NCBI GenBank assembly: GCA_949316235.1
Contig: OX438745.1
Coordinates: forward strand, 7,197,001 to 7,261,000
Direction of reading: 5' to 3'
DNA: 64,000 nucleotides
From: Oegoconia quadripuncta
Lineage: Eukaryota > Arthropoda > Insecta > Lepidoptera > Autostichidae
The position numbers were made by a program, and so were the translations under genes. Positions 33,301 to 43,690 of the stretch are shown piece by piece. The first letter of the stretch is position 1, and each line of letters starts with the position of its first letter. The notes under the pieces were generated by a model. The model made no database searches and was not told where the DNA came from. It was given only the letters and a program-made list of their open reading frames with translations.

Positions 33301-36300
33301 ATAAATAAATAAATATCCTTAGACATACACACATCGCCATCTAGTTCCACAGTAAGCAACTATAGGCTTTTGTTGTGGATACCAGATGGTTGATATACTA
33401 CATAAATAATTTTTTTTTTTTTTTGTAAATAAATACTTATTGTAAATGAAAACATCCATAACTCGGGTACACGTGTCCGTATTCATCACACGAACATTAT
33501 GCCCCTAGCGGGATTCGAATCCGCAACCTTTTGGTATAGTGGCCAGAGTTGCTAACCACTACACCAAACAGGTCGTCTTAGTAGTAGGTCCTTTAAAATT
33601 ATAGGAAGTTAAAAGTGTATCCTTACTGGATTAAAGTGCAAAATTTAGATTTTGCTTTGATACATGTTATACAGATACATGATGAATTGCTGTTGCTAGT
33701 CTCCTATTTTCTTTCCAATTATCATTCTGATTAGTAATAAATGAATTTTTTATCTGACAACGACAGGCAGGAGGAACGCTATGTATGTGGGCAATATTTT
33801 GTAACAACAACTACTGAGCCGATTTTAGCAAATGAAGTGTTATTAGATACGTCTTGAACCATAGTTTCCTAGGTTATATTACATCAAAAGGAATCTCTAG
33901 GCATGAAGCTCTCATGCTTTTCCGTTCGTTTCACCCGTAGTCGGATTTTAGCGGTCCACTTTTATTTCATTTCTAAAAGCAGCACTGGTTAATTTTTACA
34001 ATAGAGTAGAAAAATGCAGTGGAAATGAGATCATTGAGAAGTACGAATGGGGTGACTTTGAAAGATAGAATCAGAAATAGTGTAATTAGGGAGTTAAGCA
34101 GTGTGAATGAAGACGTAGTGACAAAGATTGAAAAAGGTATGCTGAGATGGTTTGATCATGTGGAGAGGATGAATGAAAGAAGACTTACGAAAGAGATATA
34201 CAAAGCGACTGTGGATGGTAGTGTTGGTAGGGGAAGACCACGGCGAACGTACCATGATCAAATCGGGGACGTCTTAAAGAAAGGCCAAGTCAAGAGTACC
34301 CTAAACCGACGAGCATGTATGAACAACCTTATGAGAGTGAAGGAAGCAGAAGGGGTGTGTCAGGATCGTAGCAAGTGGAAGTCTGTGGACTCTGCCTACC
34401 CCTACGGGAAACAGGCGTGACATTATGTATGTATGTATGTAGAAAAATAAATAAATATCCTTGGACATACACACAATGCCATCTAGTTCCACACTAAGCA
34501 ACTACCGTTGTGTTAGTAGTAGTTGTAAGTGTTGTGGACACCATATGGTTGATATACATCGCTTTTTTTTAATTTCACGTAAATAGAATAGAATTATCGT
34601 AAAAGGCGACTAAGAGACTTTCCACCAAATAAACGTATAGATTTGCGCGTATTAACGGCAATGGCCCCACCCCCTGTCACGTGTATATTCGAAAATCCAA
34701 ACGCTTATGATTGGGATATCTCTGACCACCACATTTGGGATAAAGATCGTGACGTTATCTATGTATCTTTATGCAGTGGGTATTCCTTCCGGAGGCATCA
34801 GAGCGGAATAAGTTGGTGCTTCCCGGGCGGGGGAGGGTAGACTACCGCGCCGCCTGCTTCTGCCACCGCGAGCTCCTCACCGTCGGATATGTGTGCTCCG
34901 TATGCCTCAGCGGTGAGTATAATAACAATGTATACGGTTTTATAATAATGTTCAAGTAGACATTCAAAAATAAATTCATAACCATCATAAAACAGAAATT
35001 GTAATAATATTATACTTTATTATTCTTACATCATTAAATACAAGCAGATTACGAGAAACCAAACCCCCTATTCATATAATGATTGTAAGTAAGGGGGGTC
35101 TGGTTTCTCTGCAGCTGACTGTACAAAGGTGAGCTTATCTCTAAAGAGATCTCTTCCATCCCTCCCTACTGGAAGTTAGAAATGTTACATGAGAGGATAC
35201 TTGATGTATGGATATTATTTGGCAATTTTTTTATTTATTTATTATTCGTATTATGTTTATCCGATTATGTATAATAATAATGAATTCAATATATTTTTCA
35301 GTGTTCTGCAAATTCAGCCCCATTTGCACGACTTGCCAGTGAGTATTACCATTTTATCATTATCCACACTAATATTTAAAATTCGAAAGTGTGTCTGTCT
35401 GTGGCATTTGCACGTTGGCTGGGATTTAGAGAAAGACATACGCTACTCTACTATAATAAAAATTCTTTTTCTTTGTAACGGATAGTGCCGTATCAGACCA
35501 GTCCTGAAAAAAAATTAAATTTCTAACACAATACAGATTGGATAATTGTGCATTTGACTTTTTGATGAATTTGACAGAACCTCTTTAATGGTTCGCACGT
35601 GAAATTGTTTCCGATCGTGATTGGTGAAGTTCCCCCTGAAGCACTACTCCCGGGCTGGTGCTATAGAGGATGTCCAGGAGTAGGCCACAGTATGTAAAAG
35701 ATGTAAAATGAGGATGAGCCGGCGGAAATCTTTGGTAGTCGTTGGGTGTTCAGCGGGAGATGAAAGATAATATTATCAAAACGACATTAACAAAAAAGGT
35801 TATTACAAAATTTGTGATTACCTGAATGACAAAAACGCTTGGTATACTTCGCCCAGCTCCCAAAAATTATAAAATTGTATTAGTTGTATACTTCTATATA
35901 TATAAAAAAAGAAAAGATAAGAAAAATTATCCTGTGGGTTTCTTGCGCCGCTTCTTTTCCCACAGATGATTTCCCTTTCCGAAGCGGTGGTAGCTTGGAC
36001 ATACTGACTGACCGAAAAATGCTAAGCCCTATTTTTATTTCCAATAGATTTAAATTGACATTCAACAAATGATATCAGGTATCTTACGTTGAAATAAATG
36101 CTTGAAGTTTGAAGTTATAAACGATAAATGTCCTTGGAAGAGGATTATTATTAATACTTTCACGGTTTGGACAGCAAATGTCAGTGACAATTTATAATGG
36201 AAAGGTATCACCCACAAATCATCATTTTCCTGCCCTTATCCCACTCTAGGTGGGGTCGGCACAACATGTCATCCTCTTCCACTCTCCTCTATCAGCCGTC

Positions 36301-37136
36301 ATCTCCGTACTCACCCCTTTCACACACATATCATTCCTCACGCAGTCTACCCACACCTTCTTTGGTCTTCCTCTACCTCTGTATCCCTCCACATTCATAC
36401 TTAACACTCGTCTTGTTACGTGCCTTTCATCCCTCCTCATAATGTGCCCAAACCATGCTGACCTATTACTCCTCAGCTTTTCTGTTATTGGCGCCACTTT
36501 TAGACTTCCTCTGATATACTCATTCCTGATCTTATCCATTCTAGTCACACCACACATCCATCTTAGCATTCTCATCTCTGCCACATGCATTCTACTTTCA
36601 TCAGTTTCTTTCATTGCCCAACATTCAGATCCATACATGGTGACCTCACCCACAACCCATGGTGGTATCACCCACAAATAACTCAATGAAATATTTTAAA
36701 ATAACTTTTACACTGAACAAAAAGGAATAACAGAATTTATGTTCATTATAGCAATAATAACAGAAAAGTACACGTCCAATATTTTCAAGGGTAAATCACG
36801 AACTGACTAAACAAAAAGCTACACTGAAAAAACAAAAGAGAAAGAGAACAGGCAGAGTTCAAATTTTGAATTTGAAATATTATGACTTAATCGAAAAATA
36901 AACAAACAAGGAGAATACTGTAAAAAGAGAACCAACGAGTCGCATGGCGTCTCCTTACACCCCCCCCCCCCTCCCTCCACACCCCGCCCGTCTTTCTCGA
37001 TCCCCGATCTCAACAAATGCTGCAAATAGGAATTTTCGTTTTGTTTTAAAAGCTTTATTTATATTCTTTCAGCACTGTGTTCAAAATCGGCGGGCCCCTC
37101 CTAGTCAAATCGAAAAAGAAGAAAACAAAGGTGTGA
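27322..37136 (+). CDS. GTF2H3: TFIIH subunit 3 (p34/Tfb4), nine coding exons
   Basis: Core TFIIH subunit that pairs with p44 in transcription initiation and nucleotide-excision repair; acts in the nucleus. Coding exons: 27322-27337, 28829-29009, 29633-29731, 30168-30264, 31288-31404, 32483-32611, 34777-34912, 35302-35338, 37073-37136. Every junction has AG/GT and phases agree, giving 876 nt and 291 residues (human is ~308). The N-terminal von Willebrand A-like fold shows [10 protein letters not shown] (12-21), LDAV and FANSHL (37-48), and [10 protein letters not shown] (192-201). The zinc module follows with [21 protein letters not shown] (Cys 240, 242, 253, 256, 261, 267, 270). It ends in KSKKKKTKV, as in other family members. 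The start MADDE is a short first exon, common in this gene. Introns hold SINE-A, SINE-B, RTE and MITE copies but none breaks an exon. No disabling change is seen. Confidence 0.96.
28062..28300 (+). repeat. Intron repeat (taacccccgacgaaaaa family)
   Basis: taacccccgacgaaaaatgg, gcgggtgtta, then a tatctggataat...aaattttcaag end. Shared with 58918-59280 and, diverged, 56925-57190. A widespread insect repeat of unsettled class. Confidence 0.6.
28432..28768 (+). repeat. SINE-A copy, full length, in GTF2H3 intron 1
   Basis: Complete from aaccacctccgtggctcatt to the poly(A). It ends only ~60 bases before exon 2, close to the branch-point region, yet the acceptor is intact. 28360-28410 just upstream contains another decayed SINE-A scrap. 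Confidence 0.9.
29115..29190 (+). repeat. RTE-like 3' tail fragment, intron 2
   Basis: aaagtctgtggtctctacct, gggaaacaggtgtgatttt and a tatgcatga end match the last bases of the element at 34019-34440. Confidence 0.6.
30265..31287. other. GTF2H3 intron 4, no identified repeat
   Basis: About 1 kb. 31018-31070 has a faint SINE-like taaacgcatagggtttacga. An 84-codon frame at 30558-30812 lacks support. Confidence 0.4.
31820..32373. mobile_element. TIR element (accggatgag family), copy 2, intron 5
   Basis: Left arm ttgaccgtaaggaaaaaagt and gggcatattagg; right arm cacttacctaatatgcccta and ttatccggta. Interior gtcatttgacggtcgcattt as in 22512-22927. A LINE tail (31934-32095, ending aaaatattttgatttgattt) has inserted into it. 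Confidence 0.75.
32640..32990 (-). pseudogene. LINE ORF2 C-terminal fragment, minus strand, intron 6
   Basis: Reverse complement of the family at 57635-57865: aatcttacctgatggaaagt, tttagcaaagactggcgccg, gaatgaagaatcgaacttct. It lies 29 bases after the exon 6 donor, so it starts almost at the splice site. Confidence 0.65.
33054..33088. repeat. Perfect 15-bp hairpin, intron 6
   Basis: acttccttacaatat and its exact inverse are separated by 5 bases (33069-33073). It sits at the boundary of the repeat starting at ~33095. Confidence 0.8.
33095..33640 (+). repeat. Arm of the ctccgacgcaatgtaattca family, split by SINE-B
   Basis: tattctccgacgcaatgtaa to caaaaatcacggcctttaa resumes after the SINE at tttaaaattataggaagtta. 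Other copies: 56085-56370 (same strand), 45895-46135 and 55846-56045 (inverted). Confidence 0.7.
33300..33577 (-). mobile_element. SINE-B insertion with cctttaaa TSD, intron 6
   Basis: Full SINE-B on -, from (aaat)n to the gtcgtc head end. The target word cctttaaa is present before (33294-33301) and after (33590-33597). The intact target repeat at 56330 confirms the insertion point. Confidence 0.85.
34019..34440 (+). pseudogene. RTE-like reverse transcriptase C-terminus, intron 6
   Basis: 133 codons open to tga at 34418-34420, ending [18 protein letters not shown]. Features of the C-terminal tail of a non-LTR RT are seen in order: [21 protein letters not shown], then [20 protein letters not shown] and [12 protein letters not shown] (tatg)n tail follows. 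The RT and endonuclease domains are absent: a 5'-truncated insertion. The frame itself is unbroken, so it is fairly young. A decayed relative is at 9541. Confidence 0.85.
34444..34558 (-). repeat. SINE-B, 5'-truncated, intron 6
   Basis: Tail-side half (aaataaatatccttggacat to atggttgatataca) abutting the RTE tail. It contains a short local duplication (gttgtgttagtagtagttgt). Confidence 0.75.
34580..34700 (+). repeat. LINE fragment (cgtaaaaggcgactaag), intron 6
   Basis: Matches 4335-4464. It ends ~75 bases before exon 7. Confidence 0.45.
35053..35175. repeat. Stem-loop plus LINE segment, intron 7
   Basis: gagaaaccaaaccccct pairs with aggggggtctggtttctc (35092-35109). It is followed by ggtgagcttatctctaaaga, a common lepidopteran LINE word also seen near 21983. 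Confidence 0.5.
35339..36203. other. GTF2H3 intron 8, left part
   Basis: 35925-36110 (ttatcctgtgggtttcttgc through gttgaaataaatgcttgaag) is a decayed gggtttcttgc-family LINE 3' end. Other sequence is unassigned. Confidence 0.45.
36204..36679 (-). mobile_element. 5'-truncated RTE-like LINE with 16-bp TSD
   Basis: ggtatcacccacaaat occurs at 36204-36219 and again at 36664-36679, bracketing a minus-strand RT C-terminal frame that ends at 36246. In order it shows [57 protein letters not shown] and CCADPT, typical of the RTE/BovB tail. The frame is open, but its apparent start codon lies outside the insertion, so it is not a gene. Located in GTF2H3 intron 8. Confidence 0.92.
36680..37072. other. 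Intron 8 right part, pyrimidine-rich
   Basis: 36960-36985 is a C/T tract (12 C then ctccctcc). The exon 9 acceptor (attctttcag) is at 37063-37072. Nothing else. Confidence 0.5.
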
Positions 37137-37640
37137 TGTGGTGTCGATCTGGAGTAATTAGTGCTACTCAACTGTAAATACGTAAATATATTTATTTGTA
37201 AGTTTTTATTTTTGTTTCAATTTTTTATACTGTTGAAGCTTAACCTTTTATACGTGCAGCTTGTCGATCAGATATATGCAGAGGGCCTATGACGCTTCGC
37301 GTAGGTACAATATAATAATAGGTTCAGTGTGCTAATGCAGCTGCCGCGTTTCTGAAGTGCGTCCGCAATGTTTGCAGAGGCTAGAAAATAAGACTTCTAC
37401 AGCATTATCCGCGCTAGAACCGCCTATATATTGCGACGCAATTATTGCGGCGTCCTCAGCATAATAGCTGATAACATAGACTGCACTATACTGCGCCACT
37501 GGGTACAGAGACTCAGGCCTCTGCCAGGAGTTGAACGGGGCAGAGGAAGTGCTGAGATAGATGTATATCTTGGTATTACTTTTACTAACTTACTTTTTAA
37601 GTATACTAACAATATATGGATATTGTTTGAAATAAAGACA
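37137..37640 (+). other. Presumptive GTF2H3 3' UTR and flank
   Basis: Follows the stop at 37134-37136. The first clear AATAAA downstream is 37631-37636, about 495 bases away. An earlier non-canonical site is possible. Confidence 0.4.
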
Positions 37641-37819
37641 TTATTAAATCTGGATGTGAATCTGAGTAATACTATAGCCAGCTTATTAATAGTATAGCCA
37701 TCAGCAAGTGTGACCTCCGCTGGGAAGGACTGAAGGACCCGCTTTGCCCATGCATACTACTACAGTTGTAATGAGGCGACTGACAAATTATTGGTGTTAT
37801 CAGATCATTACCAGATGAT

Positions 37820-38068
37820 GCGGTTTGGTTCGGCCTCATCGCCGAAGGTGGAAGCGTACTGACTCACAAACCCCATCTTATTTAGGGGACTGGCTATCTT
37901 ATCTCTGACAACCGGAACACGACAATGCTACATAAGATGGTGGTAGGTAGCCAGGCGGACATTTAATATACTCTACCACCAACCAAACCGAGTACTAAAC
38001 ATGTATCGAACCCGCGACCTCCGATTCTTAAACCCTATGTTGTCTACATTGATCCATGGAGGCGGTTA
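37820..38068 (-). repeat. SINE-A copy, minus, internally shortened
   Basis: ggcctcatcgccgaaggtgg at left, ccaccaaccaaaccgagtac in the middle, and a head ending tccatggaggcggtt at right. The tail end is missing. Confidence 0.8.
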
Positions 38069-38623
38069 AAATAAGCCTAAAAAGAGAAATTGATACAGAA
38101 TAATTTTAAATTTTCTTACCTTGGTGTTATTCTTACGAAATGTAGCCTTATTTCACAGTAATAAAAATAAAAACAAAAATTAAGTACAACTGTTACCACT
38201 TATAATAGAGTTGTATGTGTATCTGTACTACAAGTCTAAGAATGCGTCTGAGTTACACTACTGTCTGTTTCTTTGTTGTGTACTGGTGCGGCATTATTAT
38301 TATGATTTATTATCAGACCTGCATCTTTATTGCGTAAGCGTAAAGAGACACCCTAAAGTTCGTGAACTTTAGCACAGCGGCCATTTTGTTTCGTTCGATT
38401 TCTTTTTACCAAAAACCTGAATGGTTTAACGGTTCCAGTGATGTTCTTAAATAAAAGTGAGAATGGGCTTGTAAACAAAAGCCACTGCCTTGGCCCGCCC
38501 ACAGCCAAACTCTTGTCACGATCTTGGCTATAATTTTCCTGTCAGTTTCTTGCGACCATCAACACAATGTCATAATTTTTACTACACCACTCTCTCGAAA
38601 TGGAGTCTGTGGTAATCGAGCTT
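38069..38623. other. Unassigned spacer
   Basis: No gene or repeat was recognised. Confidence 0.35.
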
Positions 38624-39278
38624 TACAGGGTGAATTTGAATTATACCCAGTAACTGGTGACGCCACTCTTGATTACTGATAACTTGCCCCAAGGACCCAT
38701 AGTCGATTTGATCATAAAATTTTCGATTACCCATACAAAGAAAACGATTCTGAGATCACCTTTGGTGTGGAAGTTCAACAATTTTCTGCTGAATTCGGCT
38801 ATGATTTCTAGTGGAAATCAGGAGTAAAGTCGCCAGCCGAAAATTGTTGGATTTGTTGATGCACTAGAAAGACACAAAATGAACTGCATTAGGGGCGGTT
38901 GTTTTGTCACTAAAACGTATAGAAAATCTTTTGTTTGCCACAACTCAGTGGTTCAATCCAATCTAAGTAATAATAAAAATGCGAAATTTTGGATGTTTGT
39001 TTGTTTGTTGCTCAATCACGGTTAAACGGTTGAACGGATTTGGATGAAATTTAGTATATAGGTAGAACATACCCTGGATTAAAACATTCAACCAAAAATG
39101 GTTGGATTTACTTCCATATTAAAAGTGGTTTCAGAACTTTGGATACTAAGGTACTTTGGATGGGTAATCGAATATTTTATAATCGAATTCAACTATGGTT
39201 CCTTGGGGTAAAGTTGTTCGTAATTAAGCGTGGCGTCACCAGTTAATAGTAATTACACGAATTCAAATTTACCCTGTA
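38624..39278. mobile_element. TIR element, ~135-bp arms, TA-flanked
   Basis: tacagggtgaatttgaatta at left and its inverse at right (ending accctgta). The arms stay alignable for ~135 bases (aactggtgacgccac, ccccaaggaacccatag-like, ttttcgattacccat). TA precedes cagggt on both sides, a Tc1/mariner-like design. A minus-strand repeat-R (38960-39115) occupies the middle. Single arms occur at 21624 and 61859. Confidence 0.8.
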
Positions 39279-39298
39279 TAGTGGTAAGGTTATGCTAA

Positions 39299-39790
39299 TT
39301 CAATAAATAAATATCCTTGGACATACACACAGCGCCATCTAGTTCCATTTTAAGCAACTATAGGCTTGTATTGTGGATACCAGTTCATTGATATTTCTTT
39401 TTTTTTATGCACAACGGGTTGGTACTTGACCTCAATCACACCTGATGTTAAGTGAAGATGAGGTCGAAGGTGGAAGCGTACTGACCCGGAAACCCTAACA
39501 TATTTGGGGGACTGGCTATCTTATCTCTGACAACCGGAACACAACAATGCTATTAACATTGCTGCTTGGCGGCAGATGTAGAGAAGATGGTGGTAGCTAG
39601 CCCGGCGGACAATTAAAATGCCCTACCACCAACCAAACCGAGTACTTAAACATGTACCCCGCTGGGGATCGAACCCGCGACCTACGAATCGTAAACCCTA
39701 TGTTGTTTACATTCAGCCACGGAGGCGAGGAGATATACAACATATATACATTTTTCTTTGTAAATAAATACTTATTATAAATGAAAACAA
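39299..39790 (-). repeat. SINE-B split by SINE-A
   Basis: The tail part at 39299-39392 and the core part at 39730-39790 are one SINE-B on -. Its tRNA-like head is missing on the right. Confidence 0.85.
39393..39729 (-). mobile_element. Full SINE-A inserted into SINE-B
   Basis: The poly(T) left end and atgcacaacgggttggtact through to the agccacggaggcgag head. The duplicated gatat at each side is consistent with a short target duplication. Confidence 0.88.
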
Positions 39791-40257
39791 CAAAATTCAA
39801 TGGTAATAAACTTCATCTGTCCATGTTAATTGTCACATTCGACTGATAAAGAGGCTTCAAATGCCGAATGACGAAGGAGAGGACAAATAATAATTGAAGC
39901 TAGACAATAAGGCTGCTGCCTGAGCATGTTGCTGATCTGTCTGCAACTTATCTATTTCCAACACCTACGTGACTTTGGCCTTGGACAATCGCATTGGGAT
40001 TATACGTGTAATCAGCACCCATTCATATCGCTTGAATAGACTGTACTATAAAACAAAGATTATACATTAAATGCAACTTTGATAAAGTGATTAGGACCTT
40101 GTGTTTCTTGGAAACAGCTCCGTCGGTTTTATAAAGGCGCTGTAGATAGCTATAATGCTTAATACGATAATATTATTTTTATACAATAAATGCATTTTTA
40201 TCAGTCAAACTAATAAATATTTGTATTGTTATAAAAAAGTAGCTGCACACAAAGCTT
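39791..40257. other. Unassigned spacer
   Basis: No gene or repeat was recognised. Confidence 0.35.
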
Positions 40258-40480
40258 ACTAGCTTTCCGTTCACGGCTTCGCCTGCATTGAATAATTAAC
40301 GCGCATATGTTTAATTTGATTATCCCGCGGGAACTACTTACTTTACCGGGATAAAAAATATCCTATGTTTTAATCCAGAGTATGTTCTACCTATATACCA
40401 AATTTCACCCAAATCCATTCGCTTGTTTCGCCATGATTGATCAACAAACAAACGTTCGCGTTTATAATATTAGATTAGCA
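40258..40480 (+). repeat. Repeat-R copy
   Basis: actagctttccgttcacggc, atcccgcgggaactacttac, atgattgatcaacaaacaaa, ending tataatattaga. Confidence 0.8.
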
Positions 40481-40958
40481 GTTCAGTCGCATTAGATACT
40501 GACATAGTATTGTTCACTGTCAAACAGCTGTCAACGTTAACGGTGCTCGCTCCGTCAAGTGGGAATTGTACAATCAGCACCAACATTAGTCAACTGCCTA
40601 GGTGGTGAAATACAATCTAATTGTTTAAGGAAAATGAATCATAGTGTCAATGGAATATAATCAATTTTTCTTTGTTTAAAATGGGTCAGTAGTACCGAGG
40701 TCGAATTAACTTTATTGCGATAGTTTTAAGGTGCATTTTTCTTAGATGTGATGGTACAGGTGCTAGGGAGGTCGATATTTAGAACATTTTAAAAATTCAT
40801 TTATTAAAATGATTTTTTAAATGTTCTAATTCTGTGTATTAACACAGAACTACGGTAGGTACAGTCTGCGTCTGAGAGTAAATTAAACTAAGATTTTGTA
40901 CGAAAGTAACTATGTCTAAATATCGTAAATCAATTTTATCACCCCTAAGACTGCATTG
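40481..40958. other. Unassigned spacer
   Basis: Includes a short inverted pair at 40788-40828 (aacattttaaaaattcattt/aaatgattttttaaatgttc). No gene. Confidence 0.4.
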
Positions 40959-41224
40959 AGTAATAAATATCTTTGCACATACACACAGCGCCATCTACTT
41001 CCACAATAACCAACTAGGCTTGTATTATGGATACCAGATGTTGACAAACTTCACAAAAACATTTTTTTTTTTTGTAAATTAATACATATATAAATGAAAA
41101 ACATCCATAACACGGGAACACATGTCTGTATTCATCATACAAACATTATGCCCCTAATAAGATTCGAACCCGCGACCTTTTGGTATAACAGTCAGTGTTT
41201 CTAACCACTACACCAAACAGGTCG
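40959..41224 (-). repeat. SINE-B copy
   Basis: A full but diverged SINE-B (box B read as gattcgaacccgcgacc on +), head end accaaacaggtcg. Confidence 0.85.
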
Positions 41225-41587
41225 ATTCAATGCTCTGTATATTTGACTAATATGACGAAGTTCTATAAACAGTCATTTACCTCGAAGGTCATTTGAATCA
41301 GTTCATTGTGCATTTTATTTATTCCTAACCTAACTTATAAAGCTTCCACTAGCAAATGCTTATCTGCTGGTCTGGCATTATCGTTATTATCCGATAACTA
41401 TTCGATTGCTTTCATAAAGTTTATTGGCTTTCTACCGTTTGACGCATTATACTGTCCTTGTACAAAAACGTGATTAGACTTTCCAGGGTTCCTTGACAAC
41501 AAAACCATTAGGATCACTTTGCTGTCAATTGGCATTGTGATTTTAAAATTAATTAAGTCAATAATGCGCAACATTTATATACCCAAC
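41225..41587. other. Unassigned spacer
   Basis: No gene or repeat was recognised. Confidence 0.35.
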
Positions 41588-41818
41588 AAGCTTTCCGCCC
41601 GCGGCTGCGCCTGCGTGGAATAACTTTATCGCGGAAATTTGTTTATCCCGCGGGAACTATACACTTTACGGAATAAAAAATATCCTATGTCTTAATCCAG
41701 GGTATTTTCTAACTATATACCTTTCATCCAAATCCGTTCATCCGTTTCGCCGTGATTGAGCAACAGACAAACAAACAAATAAACATACAAACATTCGCAT
41801 TTATAATATTAGTTAGAT
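41588..41818 (+). repeat. Repeat-R copy
   Basis: aagctttccgcccgcggctg, tatcccgcgggaactataca, gtttcgccgtgattgagcaa, ending tataatattagtta. The best preserved copy here. Confidence 0.85.
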
Positions 41819-42269
41819 ATAGGGATGTTCTGTAAAATATTGCAGAAATTAATCTTTTGTTGAGACATTTTTAATTGTTTAACAGTAAAATATTTATTTT
41901 TTACTAAGACTTTTCGTGCATATAACAGTTGTTCATTGTTCATATAACATTCTCAGTTGTTCATTCACCAAACTTATAACTTAAAGAGCATTTTTTAACC
42001 AAATTAGATAAAAGTTTGGTGAACAACAGGGAATTTCTGGCGCTGACATGTAACTGTTGTCTCTGCTTTTGTCTCAGGAACGGCCACATATTTCAAGTTG
42101 AAGTTATTATTCAACGCTAAGGTCTACCCTATGTCTACTCAAAAACTAAAGGATCTGACTGAAGGCACTCACTCGTCGAAACATCTAAATGGTACTCTTT
42201 GTTGCCTTAGAATTTTAAAATTTGTCAGTAGGGCAAGTCTAAAAACTACCTAAAATATTTATTTATATT
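41819..42269. other. Unassigned spacer
   Basis: 41930-41965 and 41995-42025 share ttgttca/tttggtgaa words, but no clear element was resolved. No gene. Confidence 0.3.
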
Positions 42270-42500
42270 TTGAGGCTATCATTCAACGTTCAACGTCGCG
42301 CAATCCGAATTGTCGGCCAAGAGAGTCTCACTGACCGACTGGATCCCCTGGCGTTGCGAAGAAATTTATTTATTTATTTAAAGGCCGGCAACGCATATGT
42401 GACCCTTTTGGTGTTGCTGGTGTCCATGGGCGGCGGTGATTGCTTTCCATCAGGTGATCCGCATGCTAATTCGCCGCCCTCTCATTAAAAAAAAAATCAT
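42270..42500 (+). pseudogene. Deleted LINE: RT C-terminus joined to its 3' tail
   Basis: One frame reads VQRRAIRIVGQESLTDRLDP then LALRRN, the conserved C-terminal segment of Jockey/CR1-type reverse transcriptases. It then jumps to ggccggcaacgcatatgtga...ccatgggcggcggtgattgc and poly(A), the same tail as 5762-5912. This links that tail to an RT family. Confidence 0.75.
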
Positions 42501-43605
42501 ACCTACCTACATGCCATACTTATTCCTTCAATTTGTTTGTCAGTTTTTCATTATGTGTTCGTTACATACATAGATTGATATACCAAGGTAAACTAATACA
42601 ATTAAGTTTGTCATTGACTTGTCAGAAACTTGTCAATCTTAACAAAGTGCCAATACTGATAGCATGGAACCCTCTGGACGCGAGCCCTACTCACAACTTA
42701 GCCATTTTTATAGACAAATCATCATAGGACGACGAATAAATGTATTCTATTCTAGGATGAAGAGAGCAATTTTCCAGTAGAGGTTTAGTATAAAAACAAC
42801 AAAATACTTCAGTCAGTCTTGTATTCCATTCAAAAAATCTAAAACAATGTTGTCTTTCTACCCTCATTAAATGTAACTTAAAATTAAAATGAGTTAATGT
42901 CACACAATCAAAAACATATTAACTAACTAAAAATATAAGTAAATTGTTAACATCGATGTTTTCCTTCACCTTTCAAGAGCAGCCGGATAAATGCATTCTC
43001 TAACTTTTTAGGTCTAAATAAAAAATTTGGACTTGAATATGGTATGGAATGCCGTGCGGGATAAACCCTCTTAAGGCTCAGAATTTCAGGACGGAGATTT
43101 CAGTATAAGAAAAAGAAATTAAGGATTCCAATCCAGTATAAAAACTAGAATGATATGGTTCCGAAATGAGAATATAAGAAACTAAGGGGTGTGAGTGAAC
43201 AATTTTTTTTTAATTAATACATTAAAAAAAATTGAGTTACTTCGTTCATAAAAATTATCAATGCACCTCTAAAATAAAATAGTTTCCCAAATAACTATAT
43301 CTGAATATTGTTTTCATAATTACAAACGACACGTTATAAAGCTATTTTCTTTGATAGAAATAGGTACCTATGTATAATTACGAATTTTCTGAATACCCCT
43401 TACGATTTTTATATTCGGAGCGACGCCAACGCTACTAGAATCTTTGCGCGAAATTCTGAGCTAGAAATCCTTTTCCATATGTGTGAATGTGCATACCTGT
43501 CAATCAATGTGCCATCGCTCAAAGATCCTCTTTTGAACTCTATTATAACGCAACAGAGTGCAAACGTTCTTATTGGTTTGTAGGCGCCACTTTGTTCGAT
43601 GGTAC
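42501..43605. other. Spacer with SINE-D fragment
   Basis: 42958-43005 (ttttccttcacctttcaaga, gcagccggataaatgcat) is a SINE-D piece. The rest is unassigned, up to the poly(A) signal of the small gene. Confidence 0.4.
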
Positions 43606-43607
43606 AT

Positions 43608-43613
43608 TTTATT
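43608..43613 (-). terminator. Poly(A) signal AATAAA for the minus-strand gene
   Basis: tttatt on +, i.e. AATAAA on -, ~78 bases downstream of the stop at 43691-43693. Confidence 0.5.
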
Positions 43614-43690
43614 GTAATATCGATTTGTCATATTCTTTACACAAATCGAATACTTACATTGACAATAATTAAAGATTAAAATAGTCTGTG

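Noticed and set aside
34019..34420. Host protein of 133 residues on +
   Set aside because: RTE-like RT C-terminal tail with a (tatg)n 3' end; a decayed sister is at 9541.
34643..34959. Two overlapping small genes of 62-65 residues
   Set aside because: They cover GTF2H3 exon 7 plus intron. The spliced gene explains the conserved part.
36246..36686. Host protein of 146 residues on -
   Set aside because: The start codon lies outside a TSD-bounded LINE insertion. The residues are an RTE-type RT tail.
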